This document shows, piece by piece, positions 51,201 to 63,416 of a DNA stretch of 64,000 bases. The number at the start of each line of letters is the position of its first letter. The stretch's first letter is position 1. Location of the stretch: assembly GCF_051132615.1 (NCBI RefSeq), contig NZ_CP152375.1:1798001-1862000 (forward strand), given 5' to 3'. The notes under the pieces were generated by a model, which saw only the letters and a list, made by a program, of their open reading frames with translations, was not told where the DNA came from and ran no database searches. A program made the translations under genes and the position numbers. The DNA comes from G051132615 sp051132615 (lineage in GTDB: Bacteria > Pseudomonadota > Gammaproteobacteria > Burkholderiales > Neisseriaceae).

Positions 51201-52441
51201 AAGTTGTTATCCATGATGATATGGGGCGTGAGCGTGAGCGTCATAAAGTCCCTTATGGTGCTAGCTTAATGGTGCAAGATGGGATGACAATTAAAGCAGG
51301 CCAAATCTTAGCAACATGGGATCCTCATACTCGACCAATGATTACTGAGTATGCAGGACGTATACGCTTTGAAAATGTAGAAGAAGGTGTGACTGTTGCA
51401 AAACAAACAGATGATGAAACGGGTTTATCAACATTAGTTGTTATTGATTCAAAACATCGTTCTAGCAGTCAGTCAAAATTACTTCGTCCAAATATTAAAC
51501 TGATTGATGATACAGGTAATGAAGTAAAAGTAAGTGGTACAGATACTGTTGTATCAATGGCTTTCCCAACAGGTGCAATTATTACCATCAGGGATGGTCA
51601 AGATGTTGGTAAAGGTGATGTGTTAGCACGTATTCCTCAGGAAAGTACAAAAACTCGTGATATTACTGGTGGTTTACCACGAGTTGCAGAACTGTTTGAA
51701 GCGCGTACCCCTAAAGATGCTGGTATGTTGGCTGAAATAACAGGTACCGTATCTTTTGGTAAAGACACTAAGGGTAAACAACGTTTAATTATCACCGATC
51801 CAGATGGCTTAGCCAGTGAAACCTTAATATCTAAAGAAAAGAATATTTTGGTGCATGATGGTCAAGTTGTGAATCGTGGTGAGATGATTGTTGATGGCGC
51901 AGTAGACCCACATGATATTTTACGTTTACAAGGTATCGAAGCATTAACACGATATATTGTTCAAGAAGTACAGGAAGTTTATCGTTTACAAGGTGTACGT
52001 ATTAGTGATAAGCATATTGAGGTGATTGTTAGACAAATGCTGCGTCGTGTAAATATCGTAGACTCAGGTGATACCAGCTTTATCACAGGGGAGCAAGTGG
52101 AAAGAGCAGAGGTAATGATAGCAAATGAAAAAATGCTTAAAGAAGGCAAACAACCTGCTCGATTTGATAATGTCCTCCTAGGTATTACTAAGGCTTCTTT
52201 ATCTACGGATTCCTTTATTTCTGCTGCTTCTTTCCAAGAAACTACCCGTGTGTTAACAGAAGCTGCTGTAATGGGTAAACGTGATGATTTACGTGGTTTG
52301 AAAGAAAATGTGATTGTCGGTCGCTTAATTCCAGCGGGTACTGGATTAACGTATCATCGTAATAGAGCAGCGCAACAAGATAATACATTGGAAGCAATGA
52401 TAGAAGGCGGGCAAGAAGTTAGTCATGAAGTGAATGATTAA
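48248..52441 (+). CDS. rpoC: RNA polymerase beta' subunit
   Basis: This 1397-residue subunit has the zinc-binding region CLCGKYKRLKYKGVTCEKCG near residue 70 and the catalytic NADFDGDQMAVHVP motif. The second zinc site (CGTDDG, CQTRYGLCATCYGRD) lies near 890, and the trigger-loop region is intact. It starts 47 bp downstream of rpoB with CGGAG upstream and ends at a strong terminator. Confidence 0.98.
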   Translation: MKALLDLFKQPQNLGADDEFDAIKIGIASPDTVRSWSYGEVKKPETINYRTFKPERDGLFCAKIFGPIKDYECLCGKYKRLKYKGVTCEKCGVEVTLSKVRRERMGHIELATPVAHIWFLKSLPSRLGMVLDMTLRDIERVLYFEAFVVTEPGMTTLQPRQLLTEEDYYTKLEEHGEEFDAFMGAEGIRELLRKLDIPQEINILRQELESTNSDTKIKKIAKRLKVLEAFERSGMKPEWMIMDVLPVLPPDLRPLVPLDGGRFATSDLNDLYRRVINRNNRLKRLLELRAPDIIVRNEKRMLQEAVDSLLDNGRRGKAMTGANKRPLKSLADMIKGKGGRFRQNLLGKRVDYSGRSVITVGPYLRLHQCGLPKKMALELFKPFIFHKLEVRGLSSTIKAAKKLVEQEVPEVWDILEEVIREHPVLLNRAPTLHRLGIQAFEPILIEGKAIQLHPLVCAAFNADFDGDQMAVHVPLSLEAQMEARTLMLASNNVLSPANGEPIIVPSQDIVLGLYYMTREKVNGRGEGMLFTDVKEVHRAYQTRQVDLETKITVRIKEWRLDEQGEFAPVINRYNTTVGRAIISEILPKGLPFEYVNKALKKKEISRLINASFRLCGIKETVIFADQLMYTGFAYSTRGGISICVDDMQVPAQKAPLLAEAHNEVKEIEEQYRQGLVTQGERYNKVVDIWGRTGDKIAKAMMDELSTEKTIDKEGKEVDQESFNSIYMMADSGARGSVAQIKQLAGMRGLMAKPDGSIIETPITSNFREGLTVLQYFISTHGARKGLADTALKTANSGYLTRRLVDVTQDLVVVEDDCGTDDGFIMKAVVQGGDVIEPLRDRILGRVTAVDVVDPSSHETLIEAGTPLDEAMVDLIDSSGVDEVKVRTPITCQTRYGLCATCYGRDLARGQRVNSGEAVGVIAAQSIGEPGTQLTMRTFHIGGAASRSAAASQVEAKSNGTVRFSSQMRYVTNNKGQLIVIGRSCEVVIHDDMGRERERHKVPYGASLMVQDGMTIKAGQILATWDPHTRPMITEYAGRIRFENVEEGVTVAKQTDDETGLSTLVVIDSKHRSSSQSKLLRPNIKLIDDTGNEVKVSGTDTVVSMAFPTGAIITIRDGQDVGKGDVLARIPQESTKTRDITGGLPRVAELFEARTPKDAGMLAEITGTVSFGKDTKGKQRLIITDPDGLASETLISKEKNILVHDGQVVNRGEMIVDGAVDPHDILRLQGIEALTRYIVQEVQEVYRLQGVRISDKHIEVIVRQMLRRVNIVDSGDTSFITGEQVERAEVMIANEKMLKEGKQPARFDNVLLGITKASLSTDSFISAASFQETTRVLTEAAVMGKRDDLRGLKENVIVGRLIPAGTGLTYHRNRAAQQDNTLEAMIEGGQEVSHEVND

Positions 52442-52470
52442 TTGATGCTTTAATAAAATCATAGCGAGTA

Positions 52471-52508
52471 AAATGGTTGCTGAATTAACTCAGCAACCAT
52501 TTTTGTTT
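52471..52508 (+). terminator. terminator after rpoC
   Basis: A perfect 13-bp stem (52471-52483 with 52490-52502), loop ATTAAC, is followed by TTGTTTTT. Confidence 0.92.
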
Positions 52509-52640
52509 TTATAGACTGCTGTTTTGCTTTTATTTTAGATAGAATAGGTTACTCAAAGGCTTTTGATGATTATTTTAAAATAAAATCCTATGTTAAACAT
52601 GTGGTTATTGTAATTTTTCAAAAACAGGGGGTGTATAGTG

Positions 52641-52669
52641 TTGACAGGTTGTAGTTGTGTCTGTATAGT
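52641..52669 (+). promoter_or_regulatory. rRNA operon promoter
   Basis: TTGACA (52641-52646), a 17-bp spacer and TATAGT (52664-52669) are followed by a leader of about 160 nt. An AT-rich tract (52560-52625) precedes it and could act as an UP element. Confidence 0.85.
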
Positions 52670-52694
52670 TCGCTTTCTTCGCTGCTGATGCAGC

Positions 52695-52706
52695 TGCTCT
52701 TTAAAA
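52695..52706 (+). promoter_or_regulatory. boxA antitermination site in the rRNA leader
   Basis: TGCTCTTTAAAA matches the boxA consensus TGCTCTTTAACA; NusB-S10 binding there allows Rho-resistant transcription. A second boxA-like TGATCTTTAACA lies at 54698-54709 ahead of 23S. Confidence 0.75.
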
Positions 52707-52836
52707 GATTAGACAACCGAAAAGTGTGAGTGCTGTAATGCCTCACACTGCGAAATTAAATTTGTATACAAGGACATTAGTCCTGTTGAAGAATTTGAGA
52801 AAAAGCAGACCAGAAATTTAGTAATAGCAAGAGATT

Positions 52837-54379
<1,543 letters not shown>

Positions 54380-54445
54380 GAGAAAGAGGTGTTGCAGTGC
54401 TCACACTTGTCGGTTGTTTAATATAGTAAAGATGCGCAAGACCTT

Positions 54446-54522
<77 letters not shown>

Positions 54523-54539
54523 ACTGAACGATCTTAAAT

Positions 54540-54615
54540 GGGGGTATAGCTCAGTTGGTAGAGCACCTGCTTTGCAAGCAGGGGGTCATCGGTTCGAACC
54601 CGTTTACCTCCACCA
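54540..54615 (+). tRNA. tRNA-Ala (TGC)
   Basis: This 76-nt tRNA starts GGGGGTATAGCTCAGTTGG, has loop TTTGCAA with anticodon TGC, T-loop GGTTCGAACCC and encoded CCA. It is the second spacer tRNA. Confidence 0.97.
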
Positions 54616-54914
54616 CATAATCGAAAATCAAAGGATTTTTAAGAGTAAGGGAATAACTTACTTGAGAGAGTATTTTGATTTGCGATTAAAAGCGCACTGA
54701 TCTTTAACAAATTAGTAAAGCCGAAATCAACAAAGCGATACAGCTTTTTTGGAGTTGATTTGAGGATTCATTCTCGAATTGACTGACTGAATAAATGTAT
54801 CAAATTGGGTGATGATTGTATCGAAATACACGAAGCACGAAGACAAAAGGCGTGTGGAGTGACACAACAACGAGAATCTGTTTAAGTAAGATGTTTAGGC
54901 ATTTGAAATGATAG
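54616..54914 (+). other. spacer between tRNA-Ala and 23S rRNA
   Basis: This 299-bp non-coding processed spacer contains a boxA-like TGATCTTTAACA (54698-54709). It also contains sequence near the 23S 5' end (GAGTCAAG) that can pair with CTTGACTC after the 23S 3' end to form the processing stem. No gene is visible. Confidence 0.75.
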
Positions 54915-57806
<2,892 letters not shown>

Positions 57807-57928
57807 ATCATTTGAAGTGCTTAGGCGCGACGGATGGTTGTTGTTGAGGTATAATTATTACCTGAAAGATTTCGAAGTATGGTGTTTGAATAGAACGCCA
57901 TATGGCTTTACTGATTTGTACAAGTTTA

Positions 57929-58045
57929 TGTTTGGCGGCCACAGCGAGATGGTCCCACGCCTTCCCATCCCGAACAGGATCGTGAAACGTCTCAGCGCCG
58001 ATGATAGTGTGGATACCCATGTGAAAGTAGGACACCGCCAAACTC
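57929..58045 (+). rRNA. rrf: 5S ribosomal RNA
   Basis: This roughly 117-nt RNA contains TTTGGCGGCCACAGCGAGAT, CCCATCCCGAACAGGA and GTAGGACACCGCCAAACT. The 5' and 3' ends pair (TTTGGCGG / CCGCCAAA). It completes the rRNA operon. Confidence 0.95.
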
Positions 58046-58052
58046 CCCATTT

Positions 58053-58090
58053 AGAGCCCAGTTACACTGTAACTGGGCTCTTCTTCTTTA
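58053..58090 (+). terminator. rRNA operon terminator
   Basis: A 13-bp stem (AGAGCCCAGTTAC with GTAACTGGGCTCT, 58053-58065 and 58069-58081), loop ACT, is followed by TCTTCTTT. Confidence 0.88.
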
Positions 58091-58200
58091 TATTTCTATA
58101 ATCTGTATTCCGTCCTTCATTTGAGCTTCTAGCTCTTCTATTGCTTAAGAATGATTATTTTTCTTATTCACTTTAATTGGTACATTTATATTCAAGGATT

Positions 58201-58227
58201 ATATTATTAATATAATATTATTAATAT
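58201..58227 (+). repeat. two perfect 13-bp direct repeats
   Basis: ATATTATTAATAT occurs at 58201-58213 and again at 58215-58227, separated by one A (period 14). It is a possible protein-binding or curved-DNA element upstream of the autotransporter. Confidence 0.6.
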
Positions 58228-58339
58228 TTAAACTATGTTGTATTTAAAGCTGTTTATTAATTGAAATGTAAATATTAGTTAAAATTCTGTGCTTTCTATT
58301 CGTAAATAAAAGTATAATAAATTTAATATTAATATTTAA

Positions 58340-58374
58340 ATTATCGAATTAAATCAATATTTGAATTCGATAAT
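58340..58374 (+). repeat. 11-bp inverted repeat just upstream of the autotransporter start
   Basis: ATTATCGAATT (58340-58350) and AATTCGATAAT (58364-58374) are exact inverted copies with a 13-bp spacer, ending 35 bp before the ATG. It is a candidate operator, or a stem in the mRNA leader. Confidence 0.6.
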
Positions 58375-58409
58375 GGTGAATTTATAGAATTAAAGGTAAA
58401 GGGGTAGTT

Positions 58410-61400
58410 ATGAACAAAGTATACAGAGTCGTGTTTAGTCAGTTAACGGGACATTGGGTGGTGACATCGGAGTTGGCGAAGGGTAAGACCAAATCAAACG
58501 TGATGAAAAAGGCTGCTACGCTCGCTGCTACCGCAGGCTTGTTGGCTTCTGCTAATACCGCTCTGGCCGCTAATTGTAGTACTAATCTGGGTAGTGGGGG
58601 ATCTTTAGCTGAGATTGGTTGTACTGCAACAGGTACTAATGAAGATGCAAAGGTGACTTTAACAGGGCATGGTTCTGTAGATAATACCAATATAGGTTCG
58701 ACCATAGAAGTCATAGCAAAGGGAACCGGTACGGCTACATTAGAGGTTAATAATACTACTGGAGACGTTTTAACCATTAAAAATGATAATGGTGCACTCA
58801 CTCATGGTGTGATTGTTCAGTCTCAAGACCCTGTATCAGGAGGTGCTTCAGGCCATGCAACAGCTTCATTTAATGGTAAAAACACTATTATTGTAGGTGA
58901 TGATGGTGATACAGGGGTATTGGTTAATAGTGCTGGAAACTCAACTATTTCAATCTCAGGAGAGTTTACTTTAAGAAATACTGCTGGTGGGAGACCAAAT
59001 GAGTTAGATGGTCTGGAAGTGTTGAGCCAAGGTGACGGGAATGCCCAAATTATTCATAATGGTACGGGTAAAATTTCAACAAAAAATGGTCATGCAGTTT
59101 ATGCAAAAAACTGGGGTAATAGTGGTAATACGATTATTGACCTAAAAAATACTGGAATTGAGTTGGAAACGTCAGGGGATAATGCGTATGGCGTTTCTGC
59201 GCAAACAACTGGTGGTGCAGGAAAAAATGTTACATTGACTTCTCGTGCAACCATAAAAACCATTGGAAATGGCTCAATGGGGATTTTTTCTGATGCAAGT
59301 AATGCTGGTGCATATACCAGTATTTATAATTATGGCACGATTAATACCAAAGGTAATACTGCCCATGGTATCTTTGCTCTTAATAAAAATTATAATACTT
59401 CAATTTATAATTCAGGTGTGCTTACTGTATTGGGTGAAGGTTCATTTGGTATACATGCCAACCAAACTGGAACTGGCAATGTACTGATTGAAAATGGTGC
59501 AGATATTAGTGCGACTGGTTTTAATGGAGCAGGAATTATTGCTGAAGCTGCTAATGGAAGTGTTACGGTAACTGATACCAATAATAGTGAAATTAGAGCT
59601 GGTGCACAGGGTATTGCTGCTGTGTCTGGTGTTGCAGCGACATTATCTTCTGTTGAAAGTAACTCGCGATTTACTATAGATAGTGGTAATGCGACTGGGG
59701 TAACTGGTATGGTAGGTCTTAGGGCTCAATTGAAGACAAATAATGCTACAGGATCTGCAAAAGTAAAATATGATGGGGCTGGTATATCAGTAACCAGCAG
59801 TACAAATAATCAAGCCACTAGTTATATGGTTGGTATACAGGCAACAGATTCAGGTAGTGTCATTACTAGTAAAGTAAATGCTTCTGTTGAAGCAAAAGGT
59901 AATATTGATGTTAAATTGAATAATGGTGCTGCACGTTGGATTTATGGTATTGAGGCTATTTCCTACTCTGCAGGAGATGCGTCAATTCATTATAAGCAAG
60001 GTACGATTAATGTACAAGCCAATAATAGTACAGTAAGTGCAGGCTATGGTTTGGTTGCTTGGAATAATGTAGGTCAAGGTGGTGGGACAGGTAGTGCGAC
60101 TATTACGACTGATGTAGGTACTACTGTAAACACCGTTGGTGATAAAATTATAGGAATACATGCCAGAAGCAGTGGTTTAAACTCAGAAAATAAAAAAGTA
60201 ATTGTCGATGTCAATTCAACTATTACAACAAATGGGGTGGATGCTTATGGATTACATGTTAGAGCAGAAGAAGATGCACCGATTTATATTACAAACAGAG
60301 GTAATATTTTAACTGAAAAATCTAATTCAATAGGTATTATATCATCATCTGTTGCTGGGAATGTTACATTAATTAATAGAGGAAATATTATCACAAAAGA
60401 TGCTGCTGGTATCGTTGTTAGAGCAGATAAGGGTAATGTGGATATCTTGGCTTCAGGTAATATTACAACTGGGCAAATTTCTGACAGTGTAGGAAATCAT
60501 GGTATTAATGCGTATAGTGGTGAAGGTAAAGTCAATGTTAATTATAACGATGGTGTGATTAAAGTTGTTGGTAAAGACAATACAGCCACAGGTGGCGGTA
60601 GAAACATTGGCATTGCAGTTTGGGATAAAGATCTTGCTACTTTGGGTACAGAAGGTTTGATTAATTTAGGTTCTACCGCTACTGTTGATGCAAGTGAAGG
60701 CACTGCAGGATTATTGATCAGAAACAATGGTAAGGGCGAAATTAATATTGCACAAGGTGCCCAAGTTCATGGTGGTTCATTAACAGGTGTACTTTTTACC
60801 AGTAATGGTTCAGCTGCTTCACATACATTAAATAATGATGGTATTGTTGATTCTATGAATGATCAAGCAGTGTTAATGACTTCGGCACAAGCGGGCAACA
60901 AATTAACCATCAATAACTATGGGACGCTAACTGGTTTTGTCACATCAGGCGCAGAGGATACAACCTTTAGCAACCATTCATCAAATAGCTTCAATATTCG
61001 CAACTTTGCTGATACAGATGGCGATTTAATCAGAGACACCAAAGCTGTAGCGATTTCAAACTTTGGCGGTGGCAATGACGTATTTAAAAATGAACTCACA
61101 GGTACCGTACGATTAGCTGCTGTGACAGGTGAGAGTACAGTAGACACCACAAACGAATATATAACCTCAGGTGCCTTAAGCATCAATAAAGCAGGAATCG
61201 TTCAAGGTCAGTTAATCAATCTGAACACCTTTGAGAACAGAGGTACAATAGATTTAACCGAGAACAAACAGGCAGGGGATATCTTAGTGATTGGTGGTGG
61301 TGCCACAGCAGGTACTTATGGTAGTGGTCTATTTATTTCAGATGGCGGTACCTTAGAACTGGATACCGTATTGAATGAAGGCGATATAAACAGCCTAAGT

Positions 61401-62633
61401 GACTTATTGGTGATAGATGATAGTACAGTAGGTACAGGTGGTGCCACTCGATTAAAGATTAATGTTGTGAACGATACAAGTCATTTAGAGACAATGGGAC
61501 AGTTGACTCAAGGCGAAGGAATTAAAGTTATAGAAAGCTTAGGTACAAGCAGTGCCAATAGCTTTAAATTAGATAAACCCATGGCTTATGGTTTATATGA
61601 ATACGTGTTGGGACAAGGTAGTGCCGATCAAAACTGGTACTTAAGAAATATGTATGACAAAAATATTCCGATATTTAACCCAGCCACAGGTGCCTATTTA
61701 GCGAACCAAACAGCTGCTTCCAGTTTATTTATGCATACCCTTTATGATAGACAAGGACACGCAAACAATATAGCAGGAGGCAGTGAGAAGAAATCCTCTG
61801 TATGGGTAAGAGCCGCAACCAGCAATGCTAAGAACCAAAGTGTGAATAACACAATGAATGTGGATACTGACAGTAATCTCATTCACTTAGGAGGGGACAT
61901 AGGCAAATGGCAGATTCAAGAAGGGAATCTACACTTAGGCTTAATGGGCGCTTATGGTCAAACTGAGTCAGATGTGGTCTCTAAATTAACCAATACTTTA
62001 GCTAAGGGTAAAGTCACAGGTTACAGCGTTGGCTTATATGGCACTTGGTTTGCGGATGAAGCCCAAGGTAAAGGTTTGTATGTAGACAGCTGGGCTCAAT
62101 ATGGTTGGTATAAAAACAAAATCAGTGGTGAAGCCCAAGTGAATAAAGAAGATAAATATGATTCTAATAGCTGGGCGGTATCCTTAGAGGCAGGCTATGG
62201 TATACATTTAGCCACACGAGGCAATACAGAGATCATGTTGACACCACAGGCACAAATTGCTTATACCAATTACAGTGCGGATGATTATAAAGATGGGAAC
62301 AATCTAAAAATCACAGGAGACAAAGCCAGCGGTATTCATACACGCTTAGGAGCACGTTTATATGGACGTGCATTAGAAGGTTATTCAGCAAAACCGTACT
62401 TAGAGATTAACTGGTTACATGATACAGCAAAAAATTCAGCTCAATTTGAAGGTGGTCGAGGTGGCTCTATGGAGTTAAAAGATGGGGTGCCAAAAGATAA
62501 GGCTGAAGGAAAGATGGGTTTGCAAGGTACGATTGCCAAGAACTGGAAGGTATGGGGTCAAGTTGGTGCTCAATGGGGTGGAAAAGGTTATACACGTTAT
62601 GAAGGTCAGGCTGGCTTGAATTATCAGTGGTAA
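58410..62633 (+). CDS. autotransporter (type Va secretion) with extended signal peptide
   Basis: This 1407-residue surface protein opens with the extended signal region MNKVYRVVFSQLTGHWVVTS (ESPR), then a classical signal with cleavage near ALAA (about residue 52). The passenger (about 55-1110) is Gly/Asn/Thr-rich with recurrent xxG[IVL]xA turns (AYGVSA, AHGIFA, SFGIHA, IIGIHA, NHGINA), which fits a right-handed beta-helix. A pertactin-like junction (YLRNMYDKNIPIFNP, AASSLFMHTLYDRQG) leads to a barrel from about residue 1130, ending in ...GLNYQW with terminal Trp. No protease triad or RGD motif was seen, so adhesion is likely but unproven. It has its own terminator. Confidence 0.93.
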   Translation: MNKVYRVVFSQLTGHWVVTSELAKGKTKSNVMKKAATLAATAGLLASANTALAANCSTNLGSGGSLAEIGCTATGTNEDAKVTLTGHGSVDNTNIGSTIEVIAKGTGTATLEVNNTTGDVLTIKNDNGALTHGVIVQSQDPVSGGASGHATASFNGKNTIIVGDDGDTGVLVNSAGNSTISISGEFTLRNTAGGRPNELDGLEVLSQGDGNAQIIHNGTGKISTKNGHAVYAKNWGNSGNTIIDLKNTGIELETSGDNAYGVSAQTTGGAGKNVTLTSRATIKTIGNGSMGIFSDASNAGAYTSIYNYGTINTKGNTAHGIFALNKNYNTSIYNSGVLTVLGEGSFGIHANQTGTGNVLIENGADISATGFNGAGIIAEAANGSVTVTDTNNSEIRAGAQGIAAVSGVAATLSSVESNSRFTIDSGNATGVTGMVGLRAQLKTNNATGSAKVKYDGAGISVTSSTNNQATSYMVGIQATDSGSVITSKVNASVEAKGNIDVKLNNGAARWIYGIEAISYSAGDASIHYKQGTINVQANNSTVSAGYGLVAWNNVGQGGGTGSATITTDVGTTVNTVGDKIIGIHARSSGLNSENKKVIVDVNSTITTNGVDAYGLHVRAEEDAPIYITNRGNILTEKSNSIGIISSSVAGNVTLINRGNIITKDAAGIVVRADKGNVDILASGNITTGQISDSVGNHGINAYSGEGKVNVNYNDGVIKVVGKDNTATGGGRNIGIAVWDKDLATLGTEGLINLGSTATVDASEGTAGLLIRNNGKGEINIAQGAQVHGGSLTGVLFTSNGSAASHTLNNDGIVDSMNDQAVLMTSAQAGNKLTINNYGTLTGFVTSGAEDTTFSNHSSNSFNIRNFADTDGDLIRDTKAVAISNFGGGNDVFKNELTGTVRLAAVTGESTVDTTNEYITSGALSINKAGIVQGQLINLNTFENRGTIDLTENKQAGDILVIGGGATAGTYGSGLFISDGGTLELDTVLNEGDINSLSDLLVIDDSTVGTGGATRLKINVVNDTSHLETMGQLTQGEGIKVIESLGTSSANSFKLDKPMAYGLYEYVLGQGSADQNWYLRNMYDKNIPIFNPATGAYLANQTAASSLFMHTLYDRQGHANNIAGGSEKKSSVWVRAATSNAKNQSVNNTMNVDTDSNLIHLGGDIGKWQIQEGNLHLGLMGAYGQTESDVVSKLTNTLAKGKVTGYSVGLYGTWFADEAQGKGLYVDSWAQYGWYKNKISGEAQVNKEDKYDSNSWAVSLEAGYGIHLATRGNTEIMLTPQAQIAYTNYSADDYKDGNNLKITGDKASGIHTRLGARLYGRALEGYSAKPYLEINWLHDTAKNSAQFEGGRGGSMELKDGVPKDKAEGKMGLQGTIAKNWKVWGQVGAQWGGKGYTRYEGQAGLNYQW

Positions 62634-62647
62634 TGTTTTCTTGTATC

Positions 62648-62685
62648 AAAAGCTGCTTGAGTGTAATTTCAAGCAGCTTTTTTTA
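62648..62685 (+). terminator. terminator after the autotransporter gene
   Basis: A perfect 13-bp stem (AAAAGCTGCTTGA with TCAAGCAGCTTTT; 62648-62660, 62669-62681) has an 8-nt loop and a TTTT run. Confidence 0.9.
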
Positions 62686-62732
62686 TGGTAAAGATGTTAT
62701 TATTTGGAAATATTTTTTAATTGGTTTGGGTG

Positions 62733-63416
62733 ATGAGTAATCAAATTTGGCTAGTAGAAGATGAACAAGCTATAGCAGATACCTTAATTTATGTATTAGA
62801 GCAGGATGGCTTTTCTGTACGATGGTTTGATCGTGGAGAAACCCTATTAGATGCACTTAAAAAAGAGCAACCAGATTTAATGATATTAGATATAGGTTTA
62901 CCTGATATTAATGGTTTTAGTTTGAGTAAAAAAATACAGACTCAAAAAGATATCCCTTTTATTTTTTTAACGGCCAGAAGTGAAGAGGTAGACCGTATTG
63001 TAGGGTTGGAAATAGGTGCAGATGATTATATCGCTAAACCATTTTCACCACGAGAAGTCAGTGCTAGGGTGAGAACTGTTTTACGCAGGGTAAGTCGACA
63101 GGCCCCTCCTTCAGGTACTAAAGATTTAGGCGCTTTTGTTTTGAATGAAGATGGCGCATCTATTGCTTATCATCAAGTGGTTTTATCTTTAACCCGTTAT
63201 GAGTTTTTATTATTGAAGACCCTTATTCTTGCGCCTAATAGGGTGTTTTCACGTCAGCAATTAATGGATTTAATTTGGGGTTCTGAAGACAGTATTGATC
63301 GAACGGTTGATACCCATATTAAAACCGTTAGAGCAAAACTTAAAGCAATAGCACCTGAACAAGATCCAATTTTGACTCATAGGGGGCTAGGTTACAGCTT
63401 GAGTATACGAAAATGA
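62733..63416 (+). CDS. creB: CreB-like OmpR-family response regulator
   Basis: This 227-residue regulator has a receiver domain with IWLVEDEQ, phospho-Asp53 in LMILDIGLPDINGFS, FLTARSEEVDRIVGLEIGA and YIAKPFSPREVSARV. A winged-helix C-terminus follows (LTRYEFLLLKTLILAPNRVFSR, SIDRTVDTHIKTVRAKLK, THRGLGYSLS). Pairing with a CreC-like kinase downstream (ATGA overlap) and sequence resemblance support CreB. I chose the ATG at 62733 because it gives the standard receiver start. In enterobacteria CreBC responds to carbon source and envelope stress; the targets here are unknown. Confidence 0.88.
   Translation: MSNQIWLVEDEQAIADTLIYVLEQDGFSVRWFDRGETLLDALKKEQPDLMILDIGLPDINGFSLSKKIQTQKDIPFIFLTARSEEVDRIVGLEIGADDYIAKPFSPREVSARVRTVLRRVSRQAPPSGTKDLGAFVLNEDGASIAYHQVVLSLTRYEFLLLKTLILAPNRVFSRQQLMDLIWGSEDSIDRTVDTHIKTVRAKLKAIAPEQDPILTHRGLGYSLSIRK

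Larger units (their letters stand above)
58091..58409 (+). promoter_or_regulatory. AT-rich upstream region of the autotransporter gene
   Basis: This roughly 320-bp stretch has no gene. It contains two 13-bp direct repeats (58201-58213, 58215-58227), an 11-bp inverted repeat with 13-bp spacer (58340-58350, 58364-58374) and a ribosome site AAAGGGG just before the start. I cannot fix a promoter with confidence because many TATAAT-like sequences occur. Confidence 0.55.

Noticed and set aside
57807..57928. Possible gene or tRNA between 23S and 5S
   Set aside because: No tRNA fold or coding signal is visible; it is a normal processing spacer.
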